From: SOKG01 sp964502665
Lineage (GTDB): Bacteria > Chloroflexota > Dehalococcoidia > SZUA-161
Assembly (NCBI GenBank): GCA_964502665.1
Contig: CAZCXP010000071.1
Span: forward strand, 1 to 12,582
Direction: 5' to 3'
Length of the DNA: 12,582 bases
The notes under the pieces are model-generated. The model searched no databases, was not told where the DNA came from, and saw only the letters and a list, made by a program, of their open reading frames with translations. Below are positions 1 through 6,660 of the stretch, piece after piece. Made by a program: the position numbers and the translations under genes. How positions within the stretch are numbered: position 1 is the stretch's first letter; every line of letters begins with the position of its first letter.

Positions 1-5
1 AGGAC

Positions 6-78
6 GGCCGACCTGTCGGCCTCGAACCATGAACGGCCCTTCGGCGGGCCCCTGAGTAAATCGGGGACGGGCTCAGGG
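6..78. repeat. cluster of three palindromic (REP-like) intergenic elements
   Basis: Three inverted repeats lie close together. GGCCGAC-CT-GTCGGCC is at 6-21, GGCCC-N6-GGGCC at 35-50, and CCCTGAG at 50-56 pairs with CTCAGGG at 72-78. The right part, ending GGGCTCAGGGCGAACGG, resembles a degenerate form of the CAGGCTCAGGGCGAACGG-type palindromic repeat that I recall as dispersed between genes in many environmental bacterial genomes; that similarity is from memory. No convincing gene is seen in 1-199. The hairpins lie downstream of the minus-strand operon and could help end its transcript, but none has a T-tract. Confidence 0.45.
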
Positions 79-199
79 CGAACGGATTAAACCTTGTTTT
101 CGAAGCAGACTAAACGGCGACTAGATAAGCTGCGAATATCAACCGAAGCAATTATCGGGGTCTTTCTGCAGCAGCCGATCTCAACCTTTGGCAATTCCT

Positions 200-1261
200 T
201 CACCTTCCCCGGTCATGAGACGGAAGCACAGCCTCCCCGATCAGGGGGACCGCCTCCCCACAATTGGGACAGCGTTTATCTGCGCCGATGTTATATCTGG
301 TTACGCTGAAACCGTAACGCTCAATCAACGACTGGTTGCACCTGGGGCAGTAGGTATTCTCATAAGGATGTCCAGGCACATTCCCGGCATATACGAACTT
401 GAGTCCCTCCGCCATCCCTATATCCCTTGCTCTTACCAAAGTGTCCACCGGCGTCGGTGGAACATAGGACTCGCTTCTGAACTTATATGCCGGATAGTAG
501 CCAGTGAGGTGCCAGGGCGTGTCATCCCCCAGTTCCCCTTTGATTCTTCGGGCGATCCGCCCCAACCCAGCCTCAGCGTCGTTTATGCCGGGGATAACCA
601 GTGTCGTTAGCTCAACCCACACCCCACACTCCTTGGCCCGGATAGCATTCCTCCAGACAACATCCACATCAGCGGTGCAAAATCTTCTGACTGCTTCAGC
701 TTCACCCTTTATGTCGATATTCATGGCGTCCAGACCGTGAGCAACCAGCATTTCCAGCGCCTGCTCGGTCATGTAGCCGTTGGTAACATAGGTATTGTAA
801 TAGCCCTGCTCCCTGGCGAGGACAAACATGTCCAGGGAATACTCAAGGAGCAAGGTTGGCTCATTGAAGGAGACGCTGGTGCCCTGGCAATGGTACTCCC
901 TCGCGAGCTCAACGAATTTCGTTGGGGCTATGTACCGACCCTGACCTATGCTCTCAGGTGATTTGCTGATGTCACAGTTCTGGCACCAGGGGCAACTGAA
1001 GTTGCACGACCAACTGCCGATAGTCAGGGCCCTCGTTCCTGGATAGAAGTGAAAGAAGGGCTTCTTTTCAATAGGGTTGGCGCTGATGGAGGAGATATCG
1101 CCGTACTCAAGGGTGTGAAGACGTCCGCCGATATTCCTGCGGGTAGCGCAGAAGCCCGTCTCTCCTTCAGCGATCAGGCAGCGCCTTTCGCAGGTGAGGC
1201 ACTGCACCTTGTCCCCAAGAGCCTCATAAAACAGAGCCTCTCTAACACGCTCCTCAGCCAT
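200..1261 (-). CDS. amrS: AmmeMemoRadiSam-type radical SAM enzyme (AmrS)
   Basis: Cytoplasmic radical S-adenosylmethionine protein related to the pyruvate formate-lyase-activating enzyme group. The 353-residue product from the ATG at 1261 has an N-terminal cysteine set (C21, C24, C28, C38) and the cluster-binding CxxxCxxC at C86, C90 and C93 inside SWSCNFSCPWCQN. An SFNEPTLLLEY segment follows, where this family carries its SAM-contacting NEP motif. A C-terminal zinc ribbon has two CxxC pairs (YCPRC and RCPNC). This architecture is typical of AmrS, which is commonly encoded with Memo and AMMECR1 partners; neither is in the window, though they could lie beyond position 1. The family's reaction is not settled. 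The frame stays open to a TTG at 1324, but homologues start near the MAEERVREALFYE stretch and the ATG has AGGTG 7 bp upstream, so I prefer 1261. It is probably the last gene of the PAC2 operon, 120 bp after the second PAC2 gene. Confidence 0.87.
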   Translation of the reverse strand: MAEERVREALFYEALGDKVQCLTCERRCLIAEGETGFCATRRNIGGRLHTLEYGDISSISANPIEKKPFFHFYPGTRALTIGSWSCNFSCPWCQNCDISKSPESIGQGRYIAPTKFVELAREYHCQGTSVSFNEPTLLLEYSLDMFVLAREQGYYNTYVTNGYMTEQALEMLVAHGLDAMNIDIKGEAEAVRRFCTADVDVVWRNAIRAKECGVWVELTTLVIPGINDAEAGLGRIARRIKGELGDDTPWHLTGYYPAYKFRSESYVPPTPVDTLVRARDIGMAEGLKFVYAGNVPGHPYENTYCPRCNQSLIERYGFSVTRYNIGADKRCPNCGEAVPLIGEAVLPSHDRGR

Positions 1262-1381
1262 CTCGGAACACCTGGCTATTGCTTTCGGCTGACCTTCTCC
1301 TGGCAGACGGAGCAAAACTCCCAACCCTTAAGAGTGGTTCATGAAAACCATGGTATCAAGTTCATAGAATACTCCTAAACT

Positions 1382-2215
1382 TCAATCTCTTCTTCTGAAC
1401 AATTCTTCGACTTCCTTAACCAGTTTCTCGTTTTCCTCTTCCGTTAGGCCCAGGTTACTTTCCAACCTCCGGATATAAGTATCGACCTCAGAGGAACGAC
1501 TTCTAAGCTGAGCTATCTTTTCATCTTGCCTTGCCACATCTTCATCGAGATCTCCCAAATCGATCCCCAAACCAAATCTTCTATCGAGAAACTCAACCGT
1601 TTTCCTCCAGGCTCGGGGGTCTTCGGCTGCTACCAGATAGAAAGGTATCGGCACCCAAAGGCTTGCCGCAGCAATTTTTCTCCTTTTGGCAACCCACAGG
1701 AGAAAAGAGCTCAAGGTTGGCCTTTGACCAGGTGCGGTTTCGTAATCGAAACCCCTGGCCAGATCATACTGGCTCAGGATTTCTCTCATCTCTGGAGAAT
1801 TGGCTACGGCCAGTAGCTCCCGGGGAGACGTATGAGCAGCTAGAGAAACCATGCCACCAATAGTGTACAGCTCTTTCGCATGGCAATAATCTTCAGCTAC
1901 ATCCAGAACCGAGTTCAGGAATCTGTGCCACTCGGACCCGGGTTGGCTACTTTTGAGAATCACCAGATGCTTTTCCCGGCACCAATAGAATTTGCTTACC
2001 GGAAATTGGGCTACGCCATCTTCCACTGAAACTCCCCATAGCGGAAAGAAATCTGCAGGTTCAATTTCGCCGAACTCTTCGCCTCCCAGTTTCTTATTCA
2101 GGTAGTCGGCGACCCTTGTCCCCAGCTTGCCGGCATCCTCGCTCCAACCTACCACCAGGGATGAGCTTTCTATTTCCGGTTCTCCATAGATTTCAAAGGC
2201 GTGTTTTTCACTCAA
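1382..2215 (-). CDS. PAC2 family protein, second of a tandem pair
   Basis: A 277-residue PAC2-domain protein, a fold shared with archaeal and eukaryotic proteasome-assembly chaperones and with uncharacterised bacterial proteins. It aligns by eye with its upstream neighbour: PEIESSSLVVGW here matches PEVENPVLIAGW there, and GGEEFGEIEPADFFPLWG matches RAEEFGEIEPWDFFYPKK. It is more diverged, lacking the GWPGIGNIG glycine run (GWSEDAGKLG here). The last 60 or so residues, rich in Glu, Arg and Lys (for example VDTYIRRLESNLGLTEEENE), look like a coiled coil suited to pairing with a partner. The start is a TTG at 2215, only 2 bp after the neighbour's stop, with AGGGA about 9 bp upstream inside that gene, so translation is probably coupled. 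The pair probably arose by duplication and may form a heteromer (inference). No enzymatic role can be assigned. Confidence 0.8.
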   Translation of the reverse strand: MSEKHAFEIYGEPEIESSSLVVGWSEDAGKLGTRVADYLNKKLGGEEFGEIEPADFFPLWGVSVEDGVAQFPVSKFYWCREKHLVILKSSQPGSEWHRFLNSVLDVAEDYCHAKELYTIGGMVSLAAHTSPRELLAVANSPEMREILSQYDLARGFDYETAPGQRPTLSSFLLWVAKRRKIAAASLWVPIPFYLVAAEDPRAWRKTVEFLDRRFGLGIDLGDLDEDVARQDEKIAQLRSRSSEVDTYIRRLESNLGLTEEENEKLVKEVEELFRRRD

Positions 2216-2217
2216 TT

Positions 2218-3156
2218 CTAATCTTCCCTAGGTTCTTTCTTAAAGAACTTGTCGATATCCTCGAGGATTCTCTTCTTATCCTCCTCAGTTATCGGGCCCG
2301 GCTCGGTTGGCTTAGCATAGGTCACATATTTCAATTTATCGAGCTGTTCCTTTATCTCTGCAGGGAACATCTCATACAATCTTTCAACGTCCGTTTCGCT
2401 CCTCTGGACAAGCTCATCAATTCCCTCCATTTCGATTCTGAGTGCCAGAGCGGCGGTCAATACCTCCAGTACCGACTTCGAAGCTTTTGGGTAGGGCAAG
2501 GGCAGTCCCTGGAGATAGACTGGTATCTCACCCATTACGCAGATAGCTTCGATACCCCTCTGCCTGGCAACTCCCAACAGAAGCCCGTTCAAACCGGTGA
2601 TATTGCCTTGCCCTCCTCTTTCTTCAACGTCCGACATTAGCAAAGTATTCTCATAGCTTCTTACTTCATCGACCAGACCTTCGATATTGGGTACTGCCCA
2701 AACTCTCGGTCTCACGGTATGATGGATAGGGGCAACGGCCGCTCCTGAAGTATAAACTCGCCGACACCCGAACTTTGAAGCGACATCCAGAACAAGACCG
2801 GCCATTTGGTAGGCCTTTTTTCCTTCGGCATAGGCCCTTCCTGCTTGAGCAGGTTGTTCCTCTCCGATGAAAAAAATCAAATCCTTTTTCTCAGTTCTCT
2901 TGAAATAGAACTTGTTAATGGGAAACTCCAAATCCACCAGCTCGCCCTCTCTAATTAGAACCTTCTTGGGGTAGAAGAAATCCCAAGGCTCTATCTCCCC
3001 GAATTCCTCTGCCCGCAGCGTTCCTCTCAAGGCATCAACCGCTATTATCCCGATATTGCCAATTCCTGGCCAACCAGCTATCAAGACCGGGTTTTCAACC
3101 TCAGGTATCTTATGAAGTCTGATTCCCATCGCTCCTCTTTTCTCTGGGGGGCGCAT
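2218..3156 (-). CDS. PAC2 family protein, first of a tandem pair
   Basis: A 312-residue PAC2-family protein, first gene of the minus-strand block. Family signatures are the N-terminal NPVLIAGWPGIGNIGIIAVD followed by EEFGEIEPWDFFYPKK, then a central alpha/beta region with VYTSGAAVAPIH and a GLLLGVARQRGIEAICVMGE segment before a helical C-terminus ending in a charged tail (ITEEDKKRILEDIDKFFKK). In archaea such proteins are proteasome-assembly chaperone homologues. In bacteria they are uncharacterised, and no proteasome gene is in this window. The ATG at 3156 has AGGTGA 9 bp upstream. A second in-frame ATG at 3129 preceded by AGAGGAG is also possible, giving 303 residues. The TAG stop is 2 bp before the next PAC2 gene. 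I see no convincing sigma-70 promoter upstream on this strand. Confidence 0.85.
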   Translation of the reverse strand: MRPPEKRGAMGIRLHKIPEVENPVLIAGWPGIGNIGIIAVDALRGTLRAEEFGEIEPWDFFYPKKVLIREGELVDLEFPINKFYFKRTEKKDLIFFIGEEQPAQAGRAYAEGKKAYQMAGLVLDVASKFGCRRVYTSGAAVAPIHHTVRPRVWAVPNIEGLVDEVRSYENTLLMSDVEERGGQGNITGLNGLLLGVARQRGIEAICVMGEIPVYLQGLPLPYPKASKSVLEVLTAALALRIEMEGIDELVQRSETDVERLYEMFPAEIKEQLDKLKYVTYAKPTEPGPITEEDKKRILEDIDKFFKKEPRED

Positions 3157-3165
3157 TTATCAGGC

Positions 3166-3258
3166 TCACCTGCCTCTCGAGGTTATGCCCGTAGCGTACC
3201 TCATCTCCCTCTTGGCACGGCAGTTGACCCCAATATGCTTGCACCAGTCCACCTCCAT
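3166..3258 (-). CDS. possible 30-residue small protein upstream of the PAC2 operon
   Basis: A short frame starts at the ATG at 3258 and stops 9 bp before the first PAC2 start, and the PAC2 ribosome-binding site overlaps its stop codon. The peptide is charged and contains WCKHIGVNC, so two cysteines and a histidine are clustered as in a small metal-binding site, followed by RAKREMRYATG. It looks more protein-like than the surrounding noise. However, there is no good Shine-Dalgarno site before the ATG, and the frame stays open upstream through sequence that carries the plus-strand promoter. I do not recognise the peptide. It may be a real small protein, a leader, or chance. Confidence 0.25.
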   Translation of the reverse strand: MEVDWCKHIGVNCRAKREMRYATGITSRGR

Positions 3259-3352
3259 TTTACGACCGCTGCTCTCTGGTGGCAACATACTGGCACCGGG
3301 GAATGGCCCGGGGCTTGAATTCCAGCAAGTGAGGTTTAGCGAAGAAAAAGGC

Positions 3353-3381
3353 TTGACAGGGAGAGCTATAAACGCTATAAT
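3353..3381 (+). promoter_or_regulatory. consensus sigma-70 promoter for the LDKxVP-repeat gene
   Basis: TTGACA at 3353-3358 and TATAAT at 3376-3381 are separated by exactly 17 bp, a perfect match to the housekeeping promoter consensus. Transcription would start near 3388, giving a leader of about 60 nt before the ATG at 3450. The intergenic stretch 3157-3449 holds little else beyond the short minus-strand frame. Confidence 0.9.
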
Positions 3382-3449
3382 AGCTCCAATGCTTTGGTGG
3401 ATTGGCATATTGCCACTAATTTCACGATATTATTGTAGGAGGAAAAGCC

Positions 3450-3920
3450 ATGTCGTCAAGGGAAAAGAAGTCTATCCTTGAACCGCGGGCCAGGTTTGCC
3501 TCAAAGAAGATAACATCGCTTGATAAGTTTGTCTCAAAGAAGATAATCTCGCTTGAGGTGAAGCTGGTCGACCGATGCGTACCGGACAGGCTGCTACTCT
3601 TCTACTTGAATACGTTAGATAAGCGTGTGCCACCTAAAGCCATCGCTAAGGTCATTGACGGGCTGGACAAACTTCCTCAGAAGGTGCGCTCTTCTCTTAT
3701 TACCGCGGCAGATGAGTATGTCCCAGATACGGTAGCGAGTTCGAGAAAGGTCTGTGCTGTCATTTCCGGAATTTACAAGTATGTTCCGGACAGGGTAATT
3801 CCCGCCGAGTCCGCTGAGGACTGGGCAAATGTCAAGATGAAGTTCCATATCCCAACTTTGCTATCAAGAGACGATCTGACGTCCCCAGAGGTAGCTGGCA
3901 ATGAATCACGAGCATCCTGA
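3450..3920 (+). CDS. unrecognised protein made of LDKxVP repeats
   Basis: A 156-residue protein that I do not recognise. Its start is well supported: AGGAGG at 3437-3442 lies 7 bp before the ATG, downstream of a perfect promoter. Residues 23-120 read as six imperfect units of about 16 residues: SLDKFVSKKIISLEVK, LVDRCVPDRLLLFYLN, TLDKRVPPKAIAKVID, GLDKLPQKVRSSLIT, a 21-residue unit starting AADEYVPD, and GIYKYVPDRVIPAE. The pattern is an LDK-like turn, one variable residue, VP or V, then about nine amphipathic residues, as expected for a short helical solenoid. Residues 16-26 and 27-37 are also a near-exact duplication. There is no signal peptide or membrane segment; the N-terminus is basic. 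The last 20 bp overlap the zinc-ribbon gene, so the two are probably co-translated. A binding or scaffold role is possible but unproven. Confidence 0.75.
   Translation: MSSREKKSILEPRARFASKKITSLDKFVSKKIISLEVKLVDRCVPDRLLLFYLNTLDKRVPPKAIAKVIDGLDKLPQKVRSSLITAADEYVPDTVASSRKVCAVISGIYKYVPDRVIPAESAEDWANVKMKFHIPTLLSRDDLTSPEVAGNESRAS
3495..3560 (+). repeat. 33-bp tandem duplication inside the repeat-protein gene
   Basis: Positions 3495-3527 and 3528-3560 are adjacent 33-bp copies that agree at 27 positions by eye, encoding FASKKITSLDK and FVSKKIISLEV. The nucleotide similarity is much closer than between the other protein repeats, which suggests a recent in-frame duplication. Confidence 0.85.
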
Positions 3921-4086
3921 GCATGGCAGGTGTCCGCATTGCAACTCATTGAGGTTGCACAAGTCAGGGATTGTGTATGTGAAAGAAGGACCCCGGCAGC
4001 GGTATTACTGTCGAGCCTGCCACAGGACGACCATAAAGCCTAAGTTACAGCTGAATCTGCCACTTGAGGGGGAGGGCCCAACCTGA
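3901..4086 (+). CDS. small zinc-ribbon protein
   Basis: A 61-residue protein with two CxxC knuckles, CPHC at residues 11-14 and CRAC at 37-40, separated by 22 residues: a zinc ribbon. The segment after the first knuckle (LHKSGIVYVKEGPRQRYYC) resembles the N-terminal zinc ribbon found in IS1/InsA-like and related transposases and in small stand-alone DNA-binding proteins. No catalytic transposase domain follows. The ATG lies 20 bp inside the end of the upstream repeat-protein gene in another frame, with GAGG about 9 bp before it, so it is probably translated from the same message. It could be a DNA- or RNA-binding partner of that protein, or a leftover transposase N-terminus. In the 277 bp after its stop I see only the ribD promoter and leader. 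Confidence 0.65.
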   Translation: MNHEHPEHGRCPHCNSLRLHKSGIVYVKEGPRQRYYCRACHRTTIKPKLQLNLPLEGEGPT

Positions 4087-4264
4087 TTAAGAAGCCCCGA
4101 TGAGATATCTCTTACCCTTCGAGGCCATCTTACTCTCCTGCGTGAAACCATTGTCTTGGTTACCGACCTAGCTGCCATTGTACACTTCCACCCCCTTCTA
4201 ACCCTCTGCGCTCCAAACCTCCCCAACCTCAATTGTTGTAAAGAACCTGGAACCGCCTGCGAGG

Positions 4265-4292
4265 TTGACGTACGCTGGCAAGCAGGTATACT
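4265..4292 (+). promoter_or_regulatory. sigma-70 promoter for ribD
   Basis: TTGACG at 4265-4270 and TATACT at 4287-4292 with 16 bp between. The start of transcription would be near 4299, about 65 nt before the ribD start codon. That leader is too short for, and shows no sign of, the conserved FMN riboswitch often found before riboflavin genes. Confidence 0.65.
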
Positions 4293-4363
4293 GAGCATGG
4301 TTCGAGTTACGATTCAACAGCCACGCCGGGAGTATTCCTGAGCGAAGCGAGGGCAAACCAGAA

Positions 4364-5464
4364 TTGAATGACGAATACTACATGAGAAAAGCCTTGAGTC
4401 TCGCCCGCAGGGGGCTGGGAAAGACGAGTCCCAACCCTATGGTAGGGGCGTTGATTGTAAGAGACGGCGAGGTAATTGGCCAGGGCTATCATCGTCGCTA
4501 CGGGGGCGACCACGCCGAGATCAACGCCATCCAAGATGCCCGGGGAGATATCAGCGGCGCAACCGTCTATGTCACCCTGGAGCCCTGCTGCCACCATGGG
4601 AAGAAAACCCCTCCCTGCCTGGATGCCCTGCTCAAATACAATCCGGCAAGAGTTGTCATCGGAACTGTGGATCCAAACCCGCAGGTTAATGGCAGAAGCA
4701 TCGAGGTTCTAAGAGAGCGCGGGATTGAAACAAAGGTCGGTGTTCTAAGCGAGGAGTGTTACCGGCTCAACGAGGTCTATTTCAAGTACATTCGAACGGG
4801 AATCCCCTTTGTCACCCTGAAGTTCGCGCAGACCTTGGACGGCAGAATCGCCAGCACGACAGGTGATTCACGTTGGATAAGCTCCGAGCCCTCTCTGAAG
4901 TTGGCCCACAGACTTCGCAGCCTTCATGACGCGGTTCTGGTAGGTGTAGGCACCGTTTTGAGCGACGACCCTCGGTTAACGGTACGTCAGGTAAAAGGGA
5001 GAAATCCCCTTCGCATCGTCACCGACAGCAGGCTGAGAATCCCTCTTAGCTCCAAGATTCTCAGAGATCAGGAAATTGCCCCCACGATTATTGCTACCAC
5101 CTCGCAGGCTGATAGGGGGAAACTGTCCTCCCTAACGCAGATGGGCATAGAGATTCTGATGGTCGAGGAGGACAAAGAAGGCAAGGTCGATCCAGAAGAG
5201 TTGCTCAAAAAGCTGGGGCAGAGAGACCTCTCATCCCTCTTAGTGGAAGGGGGAGCGACACTCATCACCTCGTTCATCCGGCAGAAACTTGCAGACAGGT
5301 TCGTAGTGGTGCTGGCACCCAAGATCATGGGCAAAGGCATTGATGCAGTGGGGGACCTGGGAATATCGGCCGTCGAGCGAGCCCTGAAATTGTCCTTTGT
5401 CAGGACATACAGAAGTGGAGAAGACCTGATCATTGAGGCAAGGCCAGAAGTCGATACAGGCTGA
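4364..5464 (+). CDS. ribD: bifunctional riboflavin deaminase/reductase RibD
   Basis: Second and third steps of riboflavin synthesis: deamination of the diaminopyrimidine made from GTP, then NADPH-dependent reduction of the ribosyl side chain. The 366-residue length fits the two-domain enzyme. The deaminase domain has TSPNPMVGA at 21-29, the zinc and proton-shuttle motif HAE (H50, E52) and the second zinc motif with C75 and C85 in LEPCCHHGKKTPPC; the loop between these cysteines is one residue longer than in common homologues. The reductase domain begins near residue 147 with PFVTLKFAQTLDGRIAS and includes RLRSLHDAVLVGVGTVLSDDPRL and LLVEGGATL. The start is TTG at 4364, giving the usual MNDEYYMRKAL beginning; an in-frame ATG at 4382 would remove six conserved residues. 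AGGG lies about 10 bp upstream. No other riboflavin gene is adjacent, so it is transcribed apart from the rest of its pathway. Confidence 0.95.
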   Translation: MNDEYYMRKALSLARRGLGKTSPNPMVGALIVRDGEVIGQGYHRRYGGDHAEINAIQDARGDISGATVYVTLEPCCHHGKKTPPCLDALLKYNPARVVIGTVDPNPQVNGRSIEVLRERGIETKVGVLSEECYRLNEVYFKYIRTGIPFVTLKFAQTLDGRIASTTGDSRWISSEPSLKLAHRLRSLHDAVLVGVGTVLSDDPRLTVRQVKGRNPLRIVTDSRLRIPLSSKILRDQEIAPTIIATTSQADRGKLSSLTQMGIEILMVEEDKEGKVDPEELLKKLGQRDLSSLLVEGGATLITSFIRQKLADRFVVVLAPKIMGKGIDAVGDLGISAVERALKLSFVRTYRSGEDLIIEARPEVDTG

Positions 5465-5591
5465 ACGGAATTACCAATCATCCTCATCGGAAGTATCAAC
5501 CTCTTAGTGAAGTCAGAGAAACGCATCCCATCTTCAATTGAGAAAACAGCTCCCCACGCCTCCCCGAGCAAGATTTATGCCCGCAAAGGGA

Positions 5592-5620
5592 TTGACAAGA
5601 TTCTTTGGCCGTGGTATGTT
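5592..5620 (+). promoter_or_regulatory. sigma-70 promoter for nrpR-hisF
   Basis: TTGACA at 5592-5597 and TATGTT at 5615-5620 with 17 bp between. The predicted transcription start near 5627 lies upstream of both candidate start codons of nrpR and falls inside an imperfect GGAA-N6-TGCC palindrome described separately. Confidence 0.75.
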
Positions 5621-5621
5621 A

Positions 5622-5635
5622 GGAAAACGGTTGCC
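5622..5635. promoter_or_regulatory. candidate NrpR operator overlapping the transcription start
   Basis: GGAAAACGGTTGCC is an imperfect palindrome in which five of seven base pairs match. It is one base from GGAA-N6-TTCC, the operator half-site pattern described for NrpR in methanococci. It lies just after the -10 box, where a bound repressor would block transcription, so autoregulation is plausible. One such site could occur by chance. Confidence 0.3.
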
Positions 5636-5667
5636 TATTGCCCTTCTGCTCCACAAGAAGCATAGTC

Positions 5668-6660
5668 ATGAGCTTTGAAACACTGGTTGTCGAGCGAAAG
5701 CTGCTCTCAATCCTACGAATCCTGAGCGATTGCCAGGAACCCTTGGGAGCCAGAGTTATTGCCCACCGGCTGAAGGAGTACGGGGTTGAACTGGGCGAAA
5801 GGGCGGTAAGATACCATCTAAAGCTGATGGACGAGCGCGGCTTAACTCGCCTCGTTGGCCGAGATGGTCGGCTGCTCACCGAGCAGGGGGAGGAGGAACT
5901 TAAGAGCGCTCTGGTTAAAGACAAGGTGGGTTTAGCCATCTCTAAGATCGAGCTGCTCGCATTTTGCACCGACTTCGATTACGAGAAGCGCTGCGGTCGT
6001 ATCCCGGTCAACGTCTCATTCTTCCCCAAGCAGAAGTTCAACAAGGCGCTCCAGGTAATGAAGCCCGCTTTCAAAGAGGGTCTTTGCGCAAGCGAGCTGG
6101 TAGCCGTAGCCTCTGAGGGTGAAGGGTTGGGAGAGTTCATCGTGCCTGATGGCAACATAGGATTGGCCACTGTTTGCAGCGTTGTAATCAACGGAGCCTT
6201 GCTCAAGGCTGGCGTTCCTATGGACTCCAGGTTCGGCGGCATACTCCAGATTCGAAATCGCAGACCCTTCCGCTTCGTGGAACTCATTCACTATGCTGGC
6301 TCGTCCCTGGACCCTTCAGAGGTATTCATCAGGGCCGGGATGACTTCTGTGAAAGAGGCAGCCAGGAGAGGCAACGGCAAGATACTGGCCAATTTCCGTG
6401 AGATACCAGCCCTCTGCCGCGGGATAGCAGAGGAGGTAGTAGCCAAACTGAGAGAGGCGGGATTGGGAGGCCTGTTGGTAATGGGGAATACCAGCGAGCC
6501 TGTGTGTGAAATCCCTGTAGAACTCAATAGAATCGGCATGATCCTCCTCGGCGGGTTGAATCCCGTAGCTGCTGCCGAGGAAGCTGGCATCGAGGCTGAA
6601 AACCATGCCATGAGCACCGTGATGGAGTATCAGGATTTGACCAAATTCGAGGAGTTATGA
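5668..6660 (+). CDS. nrpR: NrpR-type (DUF128) transcriptional regulator
   Basis: Likely a DNA-binding repressor of nitrogen-related genes. The N-terminal 75 or so residues form a winged helix (ERKLLSILRILSD through AVRYHLKLMDERGLTRLVGRDG). The remainder is one NrpR regulatory domain (NRD/DUF128), with GGILQIRNRRPFRFVELIHY, AGSSLDPSEVFIRAGM, GNGKILANFREIPA and ILLGGLNPVAAAEEAGIEAE. In methanogens NrpR represses nif and glnA and is released by 2-oxoglutarate. This protein has one NRD, like NrpRI of Methanosarcina, not the two-NRD Methanococcus form. I place the start at the ATG at 5668 (330 residues), about 40 nt after the predicted transcription start; a TTG at 5638 would add ten residues without family resemblance. 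hisF begins directly after the stop with no gap. Ligand and targets in this organism are inferred from family knowledge. Confidence 0.85.
   Translation: MSFETLVVERKLLSILRILSDCQEPLGARVIAHRLKEYGVELGERAVRYHLKLMDERGLTRLVGRDGRLLTEQGEEELKSALVKDKVGLAISKIELLAFCTDFDYEKRCGRIPVNVSFFPKQKFNKALQVMKPAFKEGLCASELVAVASEGEGLGEFIVPDGNIGLATVCSVVINGALLKAGVPMDSRFGGILQIRNRRPFRFVELIHYAGSSLDPSEVFIRAGMTSVKEAARRGNGKILANFREIPALCRGIAEEVVAKLREAGLGGLLVMGNTSEPVCEIPVELNRIGMILLGGLNPVAAAEEAGIEAENHAMSTVMEYQDLTKFEEL

Noticed and set aside
3185..3481. Plus-strand 98-codon ORF across the intergenic region before the repeat-protein gene
   Set aside because: It runs through the consensus promoter and into the repeat gene in another frame, lacks a ribosome-binding site and reads as noise.
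4087..4340. Possible IS or transposase remnant between the zinc-ribbon gene and ribD
   Set aside because: Open frames on both strands read as noise, with no DDE motif and no terminal inverted repeats. Only the ribD promoter and a repeat-like stretch are supported.
4265..4363. FMN riboswitch in the ribD leader
   Set aside because: The leader after the predicted transcription start is only about 65 nt, and none of the conserved RFN element sequences are present.
5465..5667. Frame that stays open after the ribD stop, in the same frame, for about 67 codons
   Set aside because: It has no good start site, covers the nrpR promoter, and its translation matches nothing known. Chance is more likely than readthrough or a broken domain.
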